Assembly: GCF_024652905.1 (NCBI RefSeq)
Contig: NZ_CP102428.1
Location: 818,501-882,500, forward strand
DNA length: 64,000 bases
Direction: 5' to 3'
Origin: Pseudomonas oryzihabitans
Lineage (GTDB): Bacteria > Pseudomonadota > Gammaproteobacteria > Pseudomonadales > Pseudomonadaceae
The position numbers were made by a program, and so were the translations under genes. This document shows, piece after piece, positions 45,931-60,073 of the stretch; the first letter of the stretch is position 1; each line of letters starts with the position of its first letter. The notes beneath the pieces are model-generated. The model did no database searches and was not told the origin of the DNA. It was given only the letters and a program-made list of their open reading frames with translations.

Positions 45931-47280
45931 TCAGATCACGGTCGCGGAAGCAGTCGGACGAGGTTCGCTGGGCGCCTTGCGCACACCGGCCTCGAACTCC
46001 TCGCGGAAATACTTGATGGCACTACCCAGAGGCTCGACGGCGCCTGGTGCGTGGGCACAGAAGGTCTTGCCCGGGCCGAGGAAGTTGACCAGTTGCAGCA
46101 GGGTATCGAGATCGCCCTGCTGGCCTTCGCCCTTCTCCAGGCTGCGCAGGAGCTTGACGCTCCAGGGCAGGCCGTCGCGGCAGGGGGTGCACCAGCCGCA
46201 GGATTCGCGAGCGAAGAACTCTTCCATGTTGCGCAGCAGCGAGACCATGTTGACGCTGTCGTCCACGGCCAGGGCCAGGCCGGTGCCCATGCGGGTGCCG
46301 ACCTTGCCGATGCCGCCGGCGTACATCTGCGCCGAGAGGTGCTCGGGCAGCAGGAAGCCGGTACCGGCGCCACCGGGCTGCCAGCATTTCAGCTTGAAGC
46401 CATCGCGCATGCCGCCCGCATAGTCCTCGAACAGCTCCTGGGCGGTGATGCCGAAGGGCAGTTCCCAGACGCCGGGATTCTTCACCTTGCCGGAGAAGCC
46501 CATGAGCTTGGTGCCCATGTCTTCGCTGCCTTCGCGGGCCAGGCTCTTGTACCAGTCCACGCCACCCGCGACGATGCCCGGCACGTTGCACAGGGTCTCG
46601 ACGTTGTTGACGCAGGTCGGCTTGCCCCAGACGCCGACGGCGGCGGGGAAGGGCGGCTTGGAGCGCGGGTTGGCGCGGCGACCTTCCAGGGAGTTGATCA
46701 GCGCGGTCTCTTCGCCACAGATGTAGCGACCGGCGCCGGTGTGGACGAACAGTTCGAAGTCGAAGCCGCTGCCGAGGATGTTCTTGCCGAGCAGACCGGC
46801 GGCCTTGGCCTCTTCCACCGCGCGCCGCAGGTTGGCGGCGGCGTCGACGTATTCGCCGCGCAGGAAGATGTAGCCACGGTAGGCCTTGAGCGCCCGGGCA
46901 CTGATCAGCATGCCTTCCACCAACAGGTGCGGCAGCTGCTCCATGAGCAGGCGGTCCTTCCAGGTGTTGGGCTCCATCTCGTCCGCATTGCACAGCAGGT
47001 AGCGGATATCGAGGGATTCGTCCTTGGGCATCAAGCCCCACTTCACGCCGGTGGGGAAGCCCGCACCGCCGCGACCCTTGAGGCCGGAGTCCTTGACTTC
47101 CTGGACGATGGCGTCGGGTGCCAGCTCGGTCAGCGCCTTGCGCGCCGCGGCGTAGCCGTCCTTCGCCTGATATTCCTCCAGCCAGACCGGGGCGCCGTCT
47201 TCACGCAGGCGCCAGGTCAGGGGATGGGTCTCGGGGGTACGGGCGATGCTGTTGGCAGGCCCGAAGGAGGTCAGTCTCAT
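45931..47280 (-). CDS. nuoF: NADH-quinone oxidoreductase subunit F
   Basis: A 449-residue subunit that binds NADH, FMN and cluster N3. Marks include the glycine-rich [30 protein letters not shown], the [13 protein letters not shown] segment, and the C-terminal cluster motif [12 protein letters not shown] with a distal cysteine in [10 protein letters not shown]. The ATG at 47280 ([10 protein letters not shown]) overlaps the nuoE stop by 4 bases. Confidence 0.96.
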   Translation of the reverse strand: MRLTSFGPANSIARTPETHPLTWRLREDGAPVWLEEYQAKDGYAAARKALTELAPDAIVQEVKDSGLKGRGGAGFPTGVKWGLMPKDESLDIRYLLCNADEMEPNTWKDRLLMEQLPHLLVEGMLISARALKAYRGYIFLRGEYVDAAANLRRAVEEAKAAGLLGKNILGSGFDFELFVHTGAGRYICGEETALINSLEGRRANPRSKPPFPAAVGVWGKPTCVNNVETLCNVPGIVAGGVDWYKSLAREGSEDMGTKLMGFSGKVKNPGVWELPFGITAQELFEDYAGGMRDGFKLKCWQPGGAGTGFLLPEHLSAQMYAGGIGKVGTRMGTGLALAVDDSVNMVSLLRNMEEFFARESCGWCTPCRDGLPWSVKLLRSLEKGEGQQGDLDTLLQLVNFLGPGKTFCAHAPGAVEPLGSAIKYFREEFEAGVRKAPSEPRPTASATVI

Positions 47281-47777
47281 GCGTATCCCTCCAGCAGTTT
47301 GGCCACGCCCGCAGGTTGGACATCGCCATGGGTGTCGTCGTCGATCATCAGCGCCGGGGCCTTGTCGCAATTGCCCAGGCAGCAGACCGGCAGCAGGGTA
47401 AAGCGGCTGTCGGTGGTAGTCTGGCCCAGGCCGATGCCCAGCTGCCGCTGGATCTCGCCGACCACGGATTCGTGGCCGCCGATGTAGCAGGTCATGCTGT
47501 CGCACACCCGGATGATGTGGCGACCGACCGGCACGCGGAAGATCTGGCTGTAAAAGGTCGCCACGCCCTCGACGTCGCTGGCGGGAATGCCCAGCACCTC
47601 GCCGATGGCGTAGATGGCGCCGTCCGGCACCCAGCCACGTTCCTTCTGGACGATCTTCAGGGCTTCGATGGACGCCGCGCGCGGGTCCTCGTAGTGATGC
47701 ATCTCGTGCTCGATGGCCGAGCGCTCGGTGTCGCTCAGGACGAAACGGTCGGTTTGGATCAGGGTTTCGGTGCTCAT
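47277..47777 (-). CDS. nuoE: NADH-quinone oxidoreductase subunit E
   Basis: A 166-residue thioredoxin-like [2Fe-2S] subunit (cluster N1a). The ligands fit Cys92 and Cys97 (CDSMTC) and Cys133 and Cys137 (CCLGNC). It starts at 47777, 2 bases after the nuoCD stop, and is coupled to nuoF. Confidence 0.95.
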   Translation of the reverse strand: MSTETLIQTDRFVLSDTERSAIEHEMHHYEDPRAASIEALKIVQKERGWVPDGAIYAIGEVLGIPASDVEGVATFYSQIFRVPVGRHIIRVCDSMTCYIGGHESVVGEIQRQLGIGLGQTTTDSRFTLLPVCCLGNCDKAPALMIDDDTHGDVQPAGVAKLLEGYA

Positions 47778-47779
47778 GC

Positions 47780-49564
47780 TCAGCGGTCCACGTCGGCCAT
47801 GACGAAGTCGATACTGCCCAGGTAGGCAATCAGGTCGGACACCATGCTGCCGCGGATGACGGCCGGGATCTGCTGCAGATGCGGGAAGCTCGGCGTCCGG
47901 ATGCGGGTGCGGTAGCTCATGGTGCTGCCATCGCTCGTCAGGTAATAGCTGTTGGCGCCCTTGGTCGCCTCGATCATCTGGAAGGCTTCGCCCGCCGGCA
48001 TCACCGGACCCCAGGACACTTGCAGGAAGTGGGTGATCAGGGTCTCGATGTGCTGCAGGGTGCGCTCCTTGGGCGGCGGCGTAGTGAGCGGGTGATCCGC
48101 CTTGTACGGGCCTTCGGGCATGTGCTGCAGGCACTGCTCGATGATGCGCAGGCTCTGGCGCATCTCCTCGACGCGCAGCATGCCGCGGTCGTAACAGTCG
48201 CCGTTATGGGCGATGGGCACCTCGAATTCGAAGTTCTCGTAGCCGGAGTAGGGGCGGGCCTTGCGCAGGTCGAAGTCCAGACCGGTCGCGCGCAGGTTGG
48301 GACCGGTGACGCCCCACTCGAGGGCTTCCTTGGTGTTGTAGACGGCGACGTTCTTGGTCCGGCCGATGAGGATGCTGTTCTTCATCGCGGCCTTTTCGTA
48401 CTCGTCCAGACGCTTGGGCATCCAGTCGAGGAATTCGCGAACCAGCTTGTCCCAGCCACGTGGCAGGTCATGGGCGACGCCGCCGATACGGAACCAGGCC
48501 GGGTGCATGCGGAAGCCGGTGATGGCCTCGATCACCTTGTAGGCGCGCTGACGGTCGGTGAAGGTAAAGAACACCGGGGTCATGGCGCCGACGTCCTGGA
48601 TATAGGTACCCAGGTACAGCAGGTGGCTGTTGATGCGGAAGAACTCGGCCATCATCACGCGGATGAAGTCGACCCGCGACGGCACCTTGATGCCGGCGAG
48701 TTTTTCCACCGAGAGGACGTAGGGCAGGTTGTTCATCACCCCACCCAGGTAGTCGATCCGGTCGGTGTAGGGGATGTAGCTGTGCCAGGACTGACGCTCG
48801 GCCATCTTCTCGGCGCCACGGTGGTGGTAGCCGATCTCCGGGACACAGTCGACGATCTCTTCGCCGTCCAGCTGCAGGATGATGCGGAAGGCACCGTGGG
48901 CGGAAGGGTGGTTCGGACCCAGGTTGAGGAACATGAAGTCGGAATTTTCCGCATGCTCCTTCATGCCCCATTCCTCGGGCTTGAATCTCAGGGTTTCCTG
49001 TTCGAGATCCTGCTTGGCGGCATTCAGCGCATAGGGATCGAACTCGGTCGCGCGCGCCGGATAGTCCTTGCGTAGGGGGTGCCCCTGCCAGTTGTCGGCC
49101 ATCAGCATGCGCTTGGGCAGCGGGTGACCGTCGAAATGGATGCCGTACATGTCCAGCACTTCCCGCTCGTACCAGTTGGCATTGGGGAAGATGCCGGTGG
49201 CGGTGGGCAGGCGCAGGTCGTTGGCGGACAGGGCTACCTTGAGCATCACATCGCTGTTACGGTCGATGGACAGCAGGTGGTAGAAGACCGTGAAGTCCGC
49301 GTTGGGCAGGCCGCGGCGATGGGTTCGCAGGCGTTCGTCCACGCCATGCAGGTCATAGAGCATGACGTAGGGGCGGGGCAGGTTGCGCAGGAAGCGCAAC
49401 ACTTCGATGATTCTTTCGCGCGCCACCCAGATCACCGGCATGCCGGTACGGGTGTCTTGCAGGGTCAGGGCGTCGGCGCCGAATTGGCCCTGGAGTTCGC
49501 CAACCACCGACGCTTCGCCGGCAGGGGCGAGCGCAGAGGCGGACAGAGCGGTGTCTGCGGTCAT
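47780..49564 (-). CDS. nuoC: Fused NADH-quinone oxidoreductase subunit C/D
   Basis: A 594-residue fusion of the NuoC (about 1-190) and NuoD (about 205-594) subunits. NuoC has [20 protein letters not shown] and HPLRKDYP; NuoD has [15 protein letters not shown], with the histidine near the quinone head, and [11 protein letters not shown] near the C-terminus. The fused form is usual in Pseudomonas and enteric bacteria. It follows nuoB by 51 bases. Confidence 0.96.
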   Translation of the reverse strand: MTADTALSASALAPAGEASVVGELQGQFGADALTLQDTRTGMPVIWVARERIIEVLRFLRNLPRPYVMLYDLHGVDERLRTHRRGLPNADFTVFYHLLSIDRNSDVMLKVALSANDLRLPTATGIFPNANWYEREVLDMYGIHFDGHPLPKRMLMADNWQGHPLRKDYPARATEFDPYALNAAKQDLEQETLRFKPEEWGMKEHAENSDFMFLNLGPNHPSAHGAFRIILQLDGEEIVDCVPEIGYHHRGAEKMAERQSWHSYIPYTDRIDYLGGVMNNLPYVLSVEKLAGIKVPSRVDFIRVMMAEFFRINSHLLYLGTYIQDVGAMTPVFFTFTDRQRAYKVIEAITGFRMHPAWFRIGGVAHDLPRGWDKLVREFLDWMPKRLDEYEKAAMKNSILIGRTKNVAVYNTKEALEWGVTGPNLRATGLDFDLRKARPYSGYENFEFEVPIAHNGDCYDRGMLRVEEMRQSLRIIEQCLQHMPEGPYKADHPLTTPPPKERTLQHIETLITHFLQVSWGPVMPAGEAFQMIEATKGANSYYLTSDGSTMSYRTRIRTPSFPHLQQIPAVIRGSMVSDLIAYLGSIDFVMADVDR

Positions 49565-49615
49565 GATGTTCCGTCGCTAATCGATCGTCGTCAGCGTGCA
49601 GGTCCCGGAAGGGAC

Positions 49616-50290
49616 TTACACTTCGTCTGGGCTGCGCAGGTTGGTGACCTGGATGCGGCGCTCGCGGTTCTGCTCGCGCTGCGAAGGCATCTCGGCGCGG
49701 TAGATACCCTGGTCGCCCACCACCCAGGAGAGGGGGCGGCGCTCTTCACCGATGGAGTCCTGCAGGAGCATCAGGCCCTGGAGGAAGGCTTCGGGGCGAG
49801 GCGGGCAGCCGGGCACATAGACGTCGACGGGCAGGAACTTGTCCACGCCCTGAACGACCGAGTAGATGTCGTACATACCGCCGGAGTTGGCGCAGGCGCC
49901 CATGGAGATCACCCACTTGGGTTCCAGCATCTGCTCGTACAGGCGCTGGATGACCGGGGCCATCTTCATGAAGGGGGTGCCGGCGATGACCATGAAGTCG
50001 GCCTGACGCGGCGAGGCCCGGATGACTTCGGCGCCGAAGCGGGCGATGTCATGGGGCGCCGTGAAGGCGGTGGTCATTTCCACATAGCAGCAGGACAGGC
50101 CGAAGTTGTACGGCCAGAGGGAGTTCTTGCGCCCCCAATTGACCGCGCCCCGCAGGACATCTTCGAGCTTGCCCATGAAGATGCTGCGGTTGACCTGACT
50201 TTCGACGGGGTCGGCCACGGTTTCCCGCTGGCCGGCCGGATAGCGGTCTACTGCCGCATCGGGATCGATCCGGGTGAGATTGTATTGCAT
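49616..50290 (-). CDS. nuoB: NADH-quinone oxidoreductase subunit B
   Basis: A 224-residue subunit holding cluster N2, the last electron carrier before quinone. The tandem cysteines are Cys67-Cys68 (LSCCYVEM), with others in GACANSGG and VPGCPPRPE. The ATG at 50290 begins [11 protein letters not shown], 10 bases after nuoA; the frame is open further upstream but this is not coding. Confidence 0.96.
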   Translation of the reverse strand: MQYNLTRIDPDAAVDRYPAGQRETVADPVESQVNRSIFMGKLEDVLRGAVNWGRKNSLWPYNFGLSCCYVEMTTAFTAPHDIARFGAEVIRASPRQADFMVIAGTPFMKMAPVIQRLYEQMLEPKWVISMGACANSGGMYDIYSVVQGVDKFLPVDVYVPGCPPRPEAFLQGLMLLQDSIGEERRPLSWVVGDQGIYRAEMPSQREQNRERRIQVTNLRSPDEV

Positions 50291-50300
50291 TGCCAAAGCC

Positions 50301-50714
50301 TCATTGTTTCGACTTCGCCTGCCGCTCGCGACGGCTCGCAGGCGCCCAATCGAGCGCTCCGATTCGCCACAGGTAGACAAGACCCGCCAACAGAATTGCT
50401 ATGAAAATGGAGGCTTCCACGAAGCCGGCCCATCCCGATTCACGGATGGAAACCGACCAGGCGAAGAGAAAGAGGGCTTCGACGTCGAAGATCACGAAGA
50501 GCATCGCGACCAGATAGAACTTGGCAGAGAGACGGAGACGAGCACCCCCGGTGGGGACGATGCCGGACTCGAAGGGATCGTTCTTGCTACGGCCCACGGC
50601 TTTGCTGCCGAGCAGGCTTGAGACTCCGAGCATGAAGGCGATCAGACCGACCACGCCCAGGAGAAATACCGCGAAGCTCCAGTTGTGGGTCAGTAGGCTG
50701 ATCGACTCAGACAT
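50301..50714 (-). CDS. nuoA: NADH-quinone oxidoreductase subunit A
   Basis: A 137-residue, three-helix membrane subunit and the first gene of the operon. Marks are [41 protein letters not shown], the loop and second helix that border the quinone site. The ATG follows AAGGATTC. The promoter region lies in a 259-base AT-rich gap. Confidence 0.95.
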   Translation of the reverse strand: MSESISLLTHNWSFAVFLLGVVGLIAFMLGVSSLLGSKAVGRSKNDPFESGIVPTGGARLRLSAKFYLVAMLFVIFDVEALFLFAWSVSIRESGWAGFVEASIFIAILLAGLVYLWRIGALDWAPASRRERQAKSKQ

Positions 50715-50753
50715 GCTTTGAATCCTTAATTATTGGGTATCAGGCGCTATCAG

Positions 50754-50770
50754 TGCGACACGGTGTCGCA
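50754..50770. repeat. Perfect dyad in the nuo leader
   Basis: TGCGACACGGTGTCGCA is a 17-base palindrome (8 bases each side of a central base), 40 bases before the nuoA start and just downstream of the predicted -10. It may be an operator or a leader hairpin. Confidence 0.4.
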
Positions 50771-50780
50771 ACACAGACAG

Positions 50781-50810
50781 ATTTTATGCTCTATCGATTC
50801 ATTCTGTAAA
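50781..50810 (-). promoter_or_regulatory. Sigma-70 promoter of the nuo operon
   Basis: On the minus strand TTTACA (50810-50805) and TAAAAT (50786-50781) are 18 bases apart, each matching five of six consensus positions. The predicted start is about 60 bases before the nuoA ATG. It is the best promoter-like pair in the AT-rich gap. Confidence 0.55.
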
Positions 50811-50871
50811 TTTATTGGCTTAAAAAGATTCTATTGGACTGCTTTGAATCAAACTAAACGGAACTTCAGGT

Positions 50872-50908
50872 TTATTTGAGAATGAATATAAGAATTATTC
50901 TCAAATAA
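50872..50908. promoter_or_regulatory. AT-rich palindrome resembling a Fur box
   Basis: TTATTTGAGAAT (50872-50883) and ATTCTCAAATAA (50897-50908) form a perfect 12-bp inverted repeat with a 13-base spacer. Read on the minus strand the centre contains TGAGAATAATTCTTAT, close to the Fur consensus. It lies about 60 bases upstream of the nuo -35 element and 66 bases after the secretin-N gene. It could also end that gene's transcript. Confidence 0.4.
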
Positions 50909-50973
50909 GTTTCTTTTGCTTCCTGTGTCCTAGATTGCCAGTTGCCGCCAGAGTTCTGCCGTTCGCCGATTCG

Positions 50974-51735
50974 CTAGTCGATGAGATCGGCGCGAATGCT
51001 CAGTTGACGGTCGTCACGACCCTCGGTCGAGTAGTAGCTGGTGAGGCCGTTCTGGTCGCTCTCGACCTGTTGGCGAAAGCCGCCCAGATCCAGCCATTGC
51101 CCCAGCGGGCCGCTGATGCGAGTGGCGGCGCTCTGGGTCTGCACCGTGCCCGGGCGCATGGCCGCGGCGCGATCATCCACGCTGTTGATGTCCAGATGGA
51201 CCAGGTTGCCGCTCAGACGGGCGGTGACCTGAAAGCCGCGTTCGAGCCGGCGGTAATCGGTCTGGGCGTAGCTCTGGCCATAGGGCGAGGTCTGGTAGGT
51301 GGTCACCGGCACGTCTGCGCCGAAGCGGATGAAGGCGGGATAGCCCTCGGTGACCTGGACGCGCTGGGCGCCATCCTCCTTCTGGTCGGTGCTGTCCTCG
51401 ATGATGCGCACCTGGGGCGAGCGCACATCGCCGTTTACCGAATAGCCCTGACTGGCGCCCGAACTGCCGGCGCGGGTAGCCAGGGTGATGAGCAGGCGCC
51501 GCGGTTGGGTATCCAGCTGGGCCAGCAGATTCTTGATCTCGGCCAGCTTGGCCGGCTCGGCGTTGACGATCAGCTGATTGCCATAGACGTTGACCTTGCC
51601 TTCGCCGCCGAGGACGGCTTGCAGGGTGGGCAGCAGGTCGTCGGCGGTGCGGTATTGCAGGGGAATGACTTCGGTGCGGGGGGCGGCCCAGACGGTGGCC
51701 GTCAACAGCAGCAAGAGCGCCAGCAGGCCTTTCAC
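50974..51735 (-). CDS. Secretin N-domain-containing periplasmic protein
   Basis: A 253-residue exported protein. The signal peptide is about 1-17 (MKGLLALLLLLTATVWA). Residues about 20-80 form a secretin/TonB short N-terminal domain: EVIPLQYRTADDLLPTLQAVLG and NQLIVNAEPAKLAEIKNLLAQLD. The remainder is beta-rich with SGNLVHLDINSVDDR. No secretin pore domain is present, so it is not itself a channel. The homologue lies in the same place in P. aeruginosa (PA2633 region). Function unknown. The start overlaps the preceding gene by 4 bases. Confidence 0.75.
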   Translation of the reverse strand: MKGLLALLLLLTATVWAAPRTEVIPLQYRTADDLLPTLQAVLGGEGKVNVYGNQLIVNAEPAKLAEIKNLLAQLDTQPRRLLITLATRAGSSGASQGYSVNGDVRSPQVRIIEDSTDQKEDGAQRVQVTEGYPAFIRFGADVPVTTYQTSPYGQSYAQTDYRRLERGFQVTARLSGNLVHLDINSVDDRAAAMRPGTVQTQSAATRISGPLGQWLDLGGFRQQVESDQNGLTSYYSTEGRDDRQLSIRADLID

Positions 51736-52262
51736 AGCAGCATCCTCCGCAATTCCTGATCCGGTTGGCTGATGGCCCAGAGGCGATCGAAGACCTGTTG
51801 TTGCACCTTGACCGCAGCGCGGTCGCCATAACGGACGAAGCCGGTGGGTGCGCTGCCCGTGCGGCGCAGCAGGGCCTGGTCGTCGACGATCAGGCAGGCG
51901 CCTTCCGGTTGCTGGTCGGCCGGTGGTCGCCGAATCAGCAGGTTGCTGGTCAGGCGCTGCGCCAGGGCGATGAGGCGATGGCCCTGGCGCATCGCGAGGG
52001 CGCTGTCGTTGATCAGGAGACGTACCTGATGCCGTGGATGGCCCAGCAGCAGGCGCTTGATCGCCGTCTCGACGTCCCGGTTGTCGTAGAGGGGCGCTTC
52101 CAGGTCAGGCGTCTGGATACACAGCTGGCGGCTGGCTTGAGCGATGAGGCGGACGCTGTGCTCACGCAGGGCGTCCAGGCCTTCGAGGCGCAGGGCGAGA
52201 TCCTGGCCGAGCTGAGGTTCGGGCAGGGCGTCCAGGGTCAGATCGGCAAAGGACTCGTCCAC
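51732..52262 (-). CDS. Uncharacterised protein (DUF7931-like)
   Basis: A 176-residue soluble protein of unknown function. It contains SRQLCIQTPDLEAPLYDNRDVETAIKRLLL and HQVRLLINDS, which recall the phospholipase-D-like segment seen in a family of short Pseudomonas proteins encoded beside a cupin hydroxylase and a GNAT enzyme. No HKD catalytic motif is visible, so phospholipase activity is unlikely. It is 12 bases after roxA and coupled to the secretin-N gene. Confidence 0.6.
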   Translation of the reverse strand: MDESFADLTLDALPEPQLGQDLALRLEGLDALREHSVRLIAQASRQLCIQTPDLEAPLYDNRDVETAIKRLLLGHPRHQVRLLINDSALAMRQGHRLIALAQRLTSNLLIRRPPADQQPEGACLIVDDQALLRRTGSAPTGFVRYGDRAAVKVQQQVFDRLWAISQPDQELRRMLL

Positions 52263-52274
52263 GGCGGCTCCCTC

Positions 52275-53453
52275 TCACTCGTCGTCGTCTTCTCCGGCGA
52301 AGATCAGGCTGCCCTGCTGGAGCAGTTCGCGGATCAGGCGCATGGCATCGTCGTCCTGCAGCCAGGGCGCGAGATTGGCCTCGTGCAGGACCTCCGCCGA
52401 GCATAGCAGGTCGAGCAGCGGTTGCAGTCGCATGGGCAGCAGGCGGCTCTGGCCGCTGGCGAAGACCATCACCTCTTCTTCCAGGCGACTCCAGGCGATG
52501 CGGCCACTAGGATTGCGCATCAGCAGGGCGCCTTCGTCGAGTTCCTTGCGCAGCTGCTTGGCGCTGAGGTTTTCCCTGGCGACCCGCTCCGGGTACCGCG
52601 GCTCGGTCATGTGCTGGCCGAACCAGGCCAGCAGCAGGCGATCATCGCTCAGGTGGCGTTCCATCAGGCCGCGCAGGCGCTTGATGGCCTCGGGCGGGAT
52701 CTCCGCCGGATGCTCGCTGGCCGGCGCGCAACCGGCGTCACTGTAGCGCTCGTCCTCGGGGATGAACTGGGCGAGGAAGTCGGTGAAGTGGGTGAGCACT
52801 TCGCCGGCACTGGGCGCGCGGAAGCCGATGGAGTAGGTCATGCACTCGTCCTCGGCGATGCCGTCATGGGCCAGGCCCGGCGGCAGGTAGAGCATGTCAC
52901 CCGGTTCCAGGACCCATTCGTCGGTCTGCTGGAAGTCGGCGAGGATCTTCAGCTCCAGGCCGTCGATCAGCGGGCTGTCGGCGGTGCATTGCTGGCCGAT
53001 GCGCCAGCGGCGGCGGCCATGGCCCTGCAGCAGGAAGACGTCGTAGTGATCGTAGTGGGGGCCGACACCGCCACCGGGGGCGGCATAGCTGACCATGATG
53101 TCGTCGACGCGCCAGTTGGGCAGGAAGCGGAAGGACTCCAGCACCTCGGCCACCTCGGGGACGAACTGATCGACCGATTGCACCAGCAGGGTCCAGTCCC
53201 GCTCGGGCAGGCTGGCGAAGGTGTCTTCCGGTAGGGGGCCGCGGCGCAGTTCCCAGGTACGGTCCTGGCCGATGATCAGGCGGGATTCGATTTCCTCTTC
53301 CAGCGACAGGCCGGCCAGTTCGTCGGGCTCCAGGGGATTCTGGAAGTCCGGGATGGCCTGGCGGATCAGCAGGGGTTTGCGCTGCCAGTAGTCGCGCAGG
53401 AATTCACGGGCGGTCAGGCCGCCGAGCAGTTGCAGGGGTTGATCCGGGTTCAT
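52275..53453 (-). CDS. roxA: Ribosomal protein L16 arginine hydroxylase RoxA (JmjC cupin)
   Basis: A 392-residue 2-oxoglutarate/iron oxygenase of the YcfD/RoxA type. The iron-binding HxD is in VGPHYDHYDVFLLQGHGRRRW, and the distal histidine fits YLPPGLAHDGIAED. A winged-helix-like C-terminal dimerisation region follows. It hydroxylates an arginine of ribosomal protein L16. The ATG at 53453 follows GAGGTG; a GTG-type start 15 bases upstream is less likely. The terminator just before it separates it from purB. Confidence 0.88.
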   Translation of the reverse strand: MNPDQPLQLLGGLTAREFLRDYWQRKPLLIRQAIPDFQNPLEPDELAGLSLEEEIESRLIIGQDRTWELRRGPLPEDTFASLPERDWTLLVQSVDQFVPEVAEVLESFRFLPNWRVDDIMVSYAAPGGGVGPHYDHYDVFLLQGHGRRRWRIGQQCTADSPLIDGLELKILADFQQTDEWVLEPGDMLYLPPGLAHDGIAEDECMTYSIGFRAPSAGEVLTHFTDFLAQFIPEDERYSDAGCAPASEHPAEIPPEAIKRLRGLMERHLSDDRLLLAWFGQHMTEPRYPERVARENLSAKQLRKELDEGALLMRNPSGRIAWSRLEEEVMVFASGQSRLLPMRLQPLLDLLCSAEVLHEANLAPWLQDDDAMRLIRELLQQGSLIFAGEDDDE

Positions 53454-53470
53454 GCACACCTCGCGCAATG

Positions 53471-53495
53471 AAAAACGCCCGGCAAGGCCGGGCGT
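53471..53495 (-). terminator. Intrinsic terminator after purB
   Basis: A perfect 9-bp stem ACGCCCGGC (53475-53483) / GCCGGGCGT (53487-53495) with a 3-base loop, followed by five U on the minus strand. It lies downstream of purB and of repeat copy A, and 18 bases before the roxA start. Confidence 0.82.
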
Positions 53496-53513
53496 AGAAA
53501 AGTAGGCAGCCTC

Positions 53514-53654
53514 AGAACCTGTTTACGATCTTGCGAGCTAGAGTCAAACAAGGCGAAAAGGCCTGAGGAAGCGGAGTTTACGAGTGGTAAATGAGCATTC
53601 CGAAGGCATTTTCAACGCCGTTTGGCCGACGCGCAGCAGATCGTGGGCAGGTTC

Positions 53655-53655
<1 letters not shown>
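53514..53655 (+). repeat. Dispersed MITE-like repeat, copy A
   Basis: A 142-bp copy bounded by 18-bp inverted repeats, AGAACCTGTTTACGATCT (53514-53531) and AGATCGTGGGCAGGTTCT (53638-53655), matching at 15 of 18 positions. Both ends sit in CTCAG (53511-53515 and 53654-53658), a candidate 5-bp target duplication. The core reads GCGGAGTTTACGAGTGG then TAAATGAGCATTCCG. It abuts the purB stop codon. Confidence 0.75.
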
Positions 53656-55064
<1,409 letters not shown>

Positions 55065-55108
55065 CTACACGCAAAGGCCGGGGCTGTAGTACCGCCGCCG
55101 GCCTGGGA

Positions 55109-55729
55109 TCAGCCGTTGCGCAGGGGATAGAGATTGTCGAGCAGCTTGCGGCGATTGAGCACCAGCTGCCAGCGATGGCCGCCGAGCTGGCGCCAGAGGC
55201 GCGCCGAGCGAATCCCGGCCAGCAGCAGGGCGCGTACCCGCGAGGCGGTGGCGGATTGCTGCAGGTAGCGCATCTCGCCGTGCACCTGGATGCGCTGCTT
55301 GAAGGTGCTCAGGGTGTCCTCGTAGAGACCACCGCAGGCGGCGATGACGTTCTCGTGGGCCACACCGAAGTGCTCGACCTGGGACTGGATCTGGGTGAGG
55401 CGCCGGCCGATGAGGTCGAGCAGGTCGCCGCGCTTCTCCAGCTTGCGTTCCAGGGCGGTCATCGCCAGGGCATAGCGCAGGGGCTCGCGCTGCAGGCTGT
55501 TGGGATTGCGCTCCAGGGTGCTGGAAAGGGCGCCCAGGCCCTCGCGCAGCGGCACTACGCTGCCGCCGTAGACGTCCAGGGTGCTGCCCGGATCCCTGAC
55601 CAGCAGGCTGCCGAGCAGGCAGGCCAGGGGTTCTTCGGGCACCTGGCCGGTGCGCGCCAACTGGTCCACCAGCACGGCGGCCTGGAAGACGCCGCCCAGG
55701 GCGATGAGTTGTTCCTGGGTGCGATTCAT
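55109..55729 (-). CDS. hflD: High-frequency lysogenisation protein HflD homologue
   Basis: A 206-residue, mostly helical peripheral membrane protein. Marks are the start [28 protein letters not shown] and the C-terminal [26 protein letters not shown]. In E. coli it binds lambda CII; its cellular role is otherwise unclear, but the mnmA-hflD-purB order is widely conserved. The start overlaps the mnmA stop by 4 bases. Confidence 0.88.
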   Translation of the reverse strand: MNRTQEQLIALGGVFQAAVLVDQLARTGQVPEEPLACLLGSLLVRDPGSTLDVYGGSVVPLREGLGALSSTLERNPNSLQREPLRYALAMTALERKLEKRGDLLDLIGRRLTQIQSQVEHFGVAHENVIAACGGLYEDTLSTFKQRIQVHGEMRYLQQSATASRVRALLLAGIRSARLWRQLGGHRWQLVLNRRKLLDNLYPLRNG

Positions 55730-56835
55730 GCGGCGGGCGCCTCGGCGCAGGCAGGTTGATAGTGTTCGATCACGCCACCGCCCAGGCAGACATCGCCGTC
55801 ATAGAAGACCACCGATTGACCCGGGGTCACGGCGCGTTGGGGCTCGTCGAAGACCACCCGGTAGCCGCTGCCCTGGCGTTCGATCCGGCAGGGCTGGTCC
55901 TGCTGGCGATAGCGGACCTTGGCGGTGAGGCGGCGCGGCTGGGTGAGGTCCAGGTCATTGACCCAGAACATCTCGCTGACGGTCAGGGCCTCGGCGAACA
56001 GCCAGGGGTGGGCGTTGCCCTGACCGACGATCAGCACGTTGCGGGTCAGGTCCTTGCTCAGCACGTACCAGGGATCGTCACCGGCATCCTTCATGCCGCC
56101 GATGCCCAGGCCCTGGCGCTGCCCAATGGTATGGTACATCAGGCCGTGGTGGCGGCCGATGACCTCGCCGGTGGTGGTCTCGATGTCACCCGGCTGGGCC
56201 GGCAGGTACTGCTTGAGGAAGTCGCTGAAGCGGCGTTCGCCGATGAAGCAGATGCCGGTGGAGTCCTTCTTGCGCGCGGTGGCCAGGCCATGCAGCTCGG
56301 CGATGGCGCGGACCTCGGGCTTTTCCAATTCGCCCACCGGGAAGAGGGTGCGCGCCAGTTGCTCGCCGCCCACGGCGTGGAGGAAGTAGCTCTGGTCCTT
56401 GTTGGCGTCGAGGCCCTTGAGCAGCAGGGTCTGGCCGTCGACGTCGCGGCGGCGCACATAGTGACCGGTGGCGATCAGGTCGGCGCCCAGGGCTAGGGCG
56501 TAGTCGAGGAAGGCCTTGAACTTGATCTCGCGGTTGCAGAGGATGTCCGGATTCGGCGTGCGACCGGCCTTGTATTCGGCGAGGAAGTGCTCGAAGACGT
56601 GATCCCAGTACTCGGCGGCGAAGTTGGCCGTGTGCAGCGTGATGCCGATGCGGTCGCAGACCGCCTGGGCGTCGGCCAGGTCTTCTTTGGCGGTGCAGTA
56701 CTCGGTGCCGTCATCCTCGTCCCAGTTCTTCATGAACAGGCCCTCGACCTGATAGCCCTGCTCCTTGAGCAAGAGGGCCGAGACCGAGGAATCCACTCCG
56801 CCGGACATGCCGACGATGACGCGGGTGCCGTTCAC
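55726..56835 (-). CDS. mnmA: tRNA-specific 2-thiouridylase MnmA
   Basis: A 369-residue enzyme that thiolates U34 of tRNAs for Lys, Glu and Gln. The PP-loop [10 protein letters not shown] is near residues 9-18. The catalytic pair fits the cysteine in [14 protein letters not shown] and the persulfide cysteine in [12 protein letters not shown] near 199. The start is GTG at 56835, after GAGAGG, one base after the NUDIX stop, and the gene is coupled to hflD. Confidence 0.94.
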   Translation of the reverse strand: MNGTRVIVGMSGGVDSSVSALLLKEQGYQVEGLFMKNWDEDDGTEYCTAKEDLADAQAVCDRIGITLHTANFAAEYWDHVFEHFLAEYKAGRTPNPDILCNREIKFKAFLDYALALGADLIATGHYVRRRDVDGQTLLLKGLDANKDQSYFLHAVGGEQLARTLFPVGELEKPEVRAIAELHGLATARKKDSTGICFIGERRFSDFLKQYLPAQPGDIETTTGEVIGRHHGLMYHTIGQRQGLGIGGMKDAGDDPWYVLSKDLTRNVLIVGQGNAHPWLFAEALTVSEMFWVNDLDLTQPRRLTAKVRYRQQDQPCRIERQGSGYRVVFDEPQRAVTPGQSVVFYDGDVCLGGGVIEHYQPACAEAPAA

Positions 56836-56836
56836 T

Positions 56837-57289
56837 TCAAGAACCTCTCATATCTACGATCATCGACAGGGGATAGCGGTGTCCGTCCAGGTATTTCTCG
56901 ATGGCGTCCAGGACCAGGGGGCTGCGTAGTCGGGCCTGCTCGGCGCGGATCTCGTCGAGGGTGAGCCAGACCGCGCGGGTGATGTCGGCGTCCAGGGCAC
57001 GCTCGGGCTCGTGGGCCAGGGGGCGGGCATGGAAGGCGGTGCGGTAGTAGGTGACGCCATTGCCCGGCGCGACATAGAGGCCGATGCCGATCACGCCCTG
57101 GATCTCCACCTGCCAGGCGGTTTCTTCCAGGGTCTCGCGGCGTGCCGCCTCGATCAGGCTCTCGCCTGGCTCCAGGTGGCCGGCCGGCTGGTTGAGCACC
57201 AGGCGACCCTGCTTCTCTTCTTCCACCAGCAGGAAGCGACCGGCGTCTTCCACCACGGTGGCCACGGTGACGTGGGCGTGCCAATTCAT
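56837..57289 (-). CDS. nudJ: NUDIX hydrolase (NudJ-like)
   Basis: A 150-residue NUDIX pyrophosphatase. The NUDIX box runs from [13 protein letters not shown] to [10 protein letters not shown] near residues 37-59, with the REXXEE metal ligands present and alanine where glycine is usual near its end. The position before mnmA matches NudJ (YmfB), a phosphatase acting on thiamine pyrophosphate and nucleotide triphosphates. The ATG at 57289 was chosen over a start 99 bases upstream because the promoter lies between. Confidence 0.85.
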   Translation of the reverse strand: MNWHAHVTVATVVEDAGRFLLVEEEKQGRLVLNQPAGHLEPGESLIEAARRETLEETAWQVEIQGVIGIGLYVAPGNGVTYYRTAFHARPLAHEPERALDADITRAVWLTLDEIRAEQARLRSPLVLDAIEKYLDGHRYPLSMIVDMRGS

Positions 57290-57316
57290 CTCGGACTCCG
57301 CTATCGGTAATCGCGC

Positions 57317-57346
57317 AGTATACGCCTTAAGTTTTGTCGGTCCCAA
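57317..57346 (-). promoter_or_regulatory. Promoter of the nudJ-mnmA-hflD-purB unit
   Basis: On the minus strand TTGGGA (57346-57341) and TATACT (57322-57317) are 18 bases apart, 28 bases before the NUDIX start codon. The -10 matches five of six positions. Confidence 0.5.
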
Positions 57347-57349
57347 ATG

Positions 57350-57411
57350 CAGCGAACCCCGGCCAGGGCCAGGGTTCGCTGTAATCACCCATTCAGGCTG
57401 CGGACGCAGCC
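57350..57411 (-). terminator. Hairpins after idh
   Basis: Downstream of idh, a 6-bp stem GGCTGC/GCAGCC (57396-57411) is followed by a perfect 10-bp stem CAGCGAACCC (57350-57359) / GGGTTCGCTG (57372-57381). Neither has a U tract. Their place between idh and the next promoter suggests transcript termination. Confidence 0.5.
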
Positions 57412-57418
57412 CTCAGGT

Positions 57419-60073
<2,655 letters not shown>

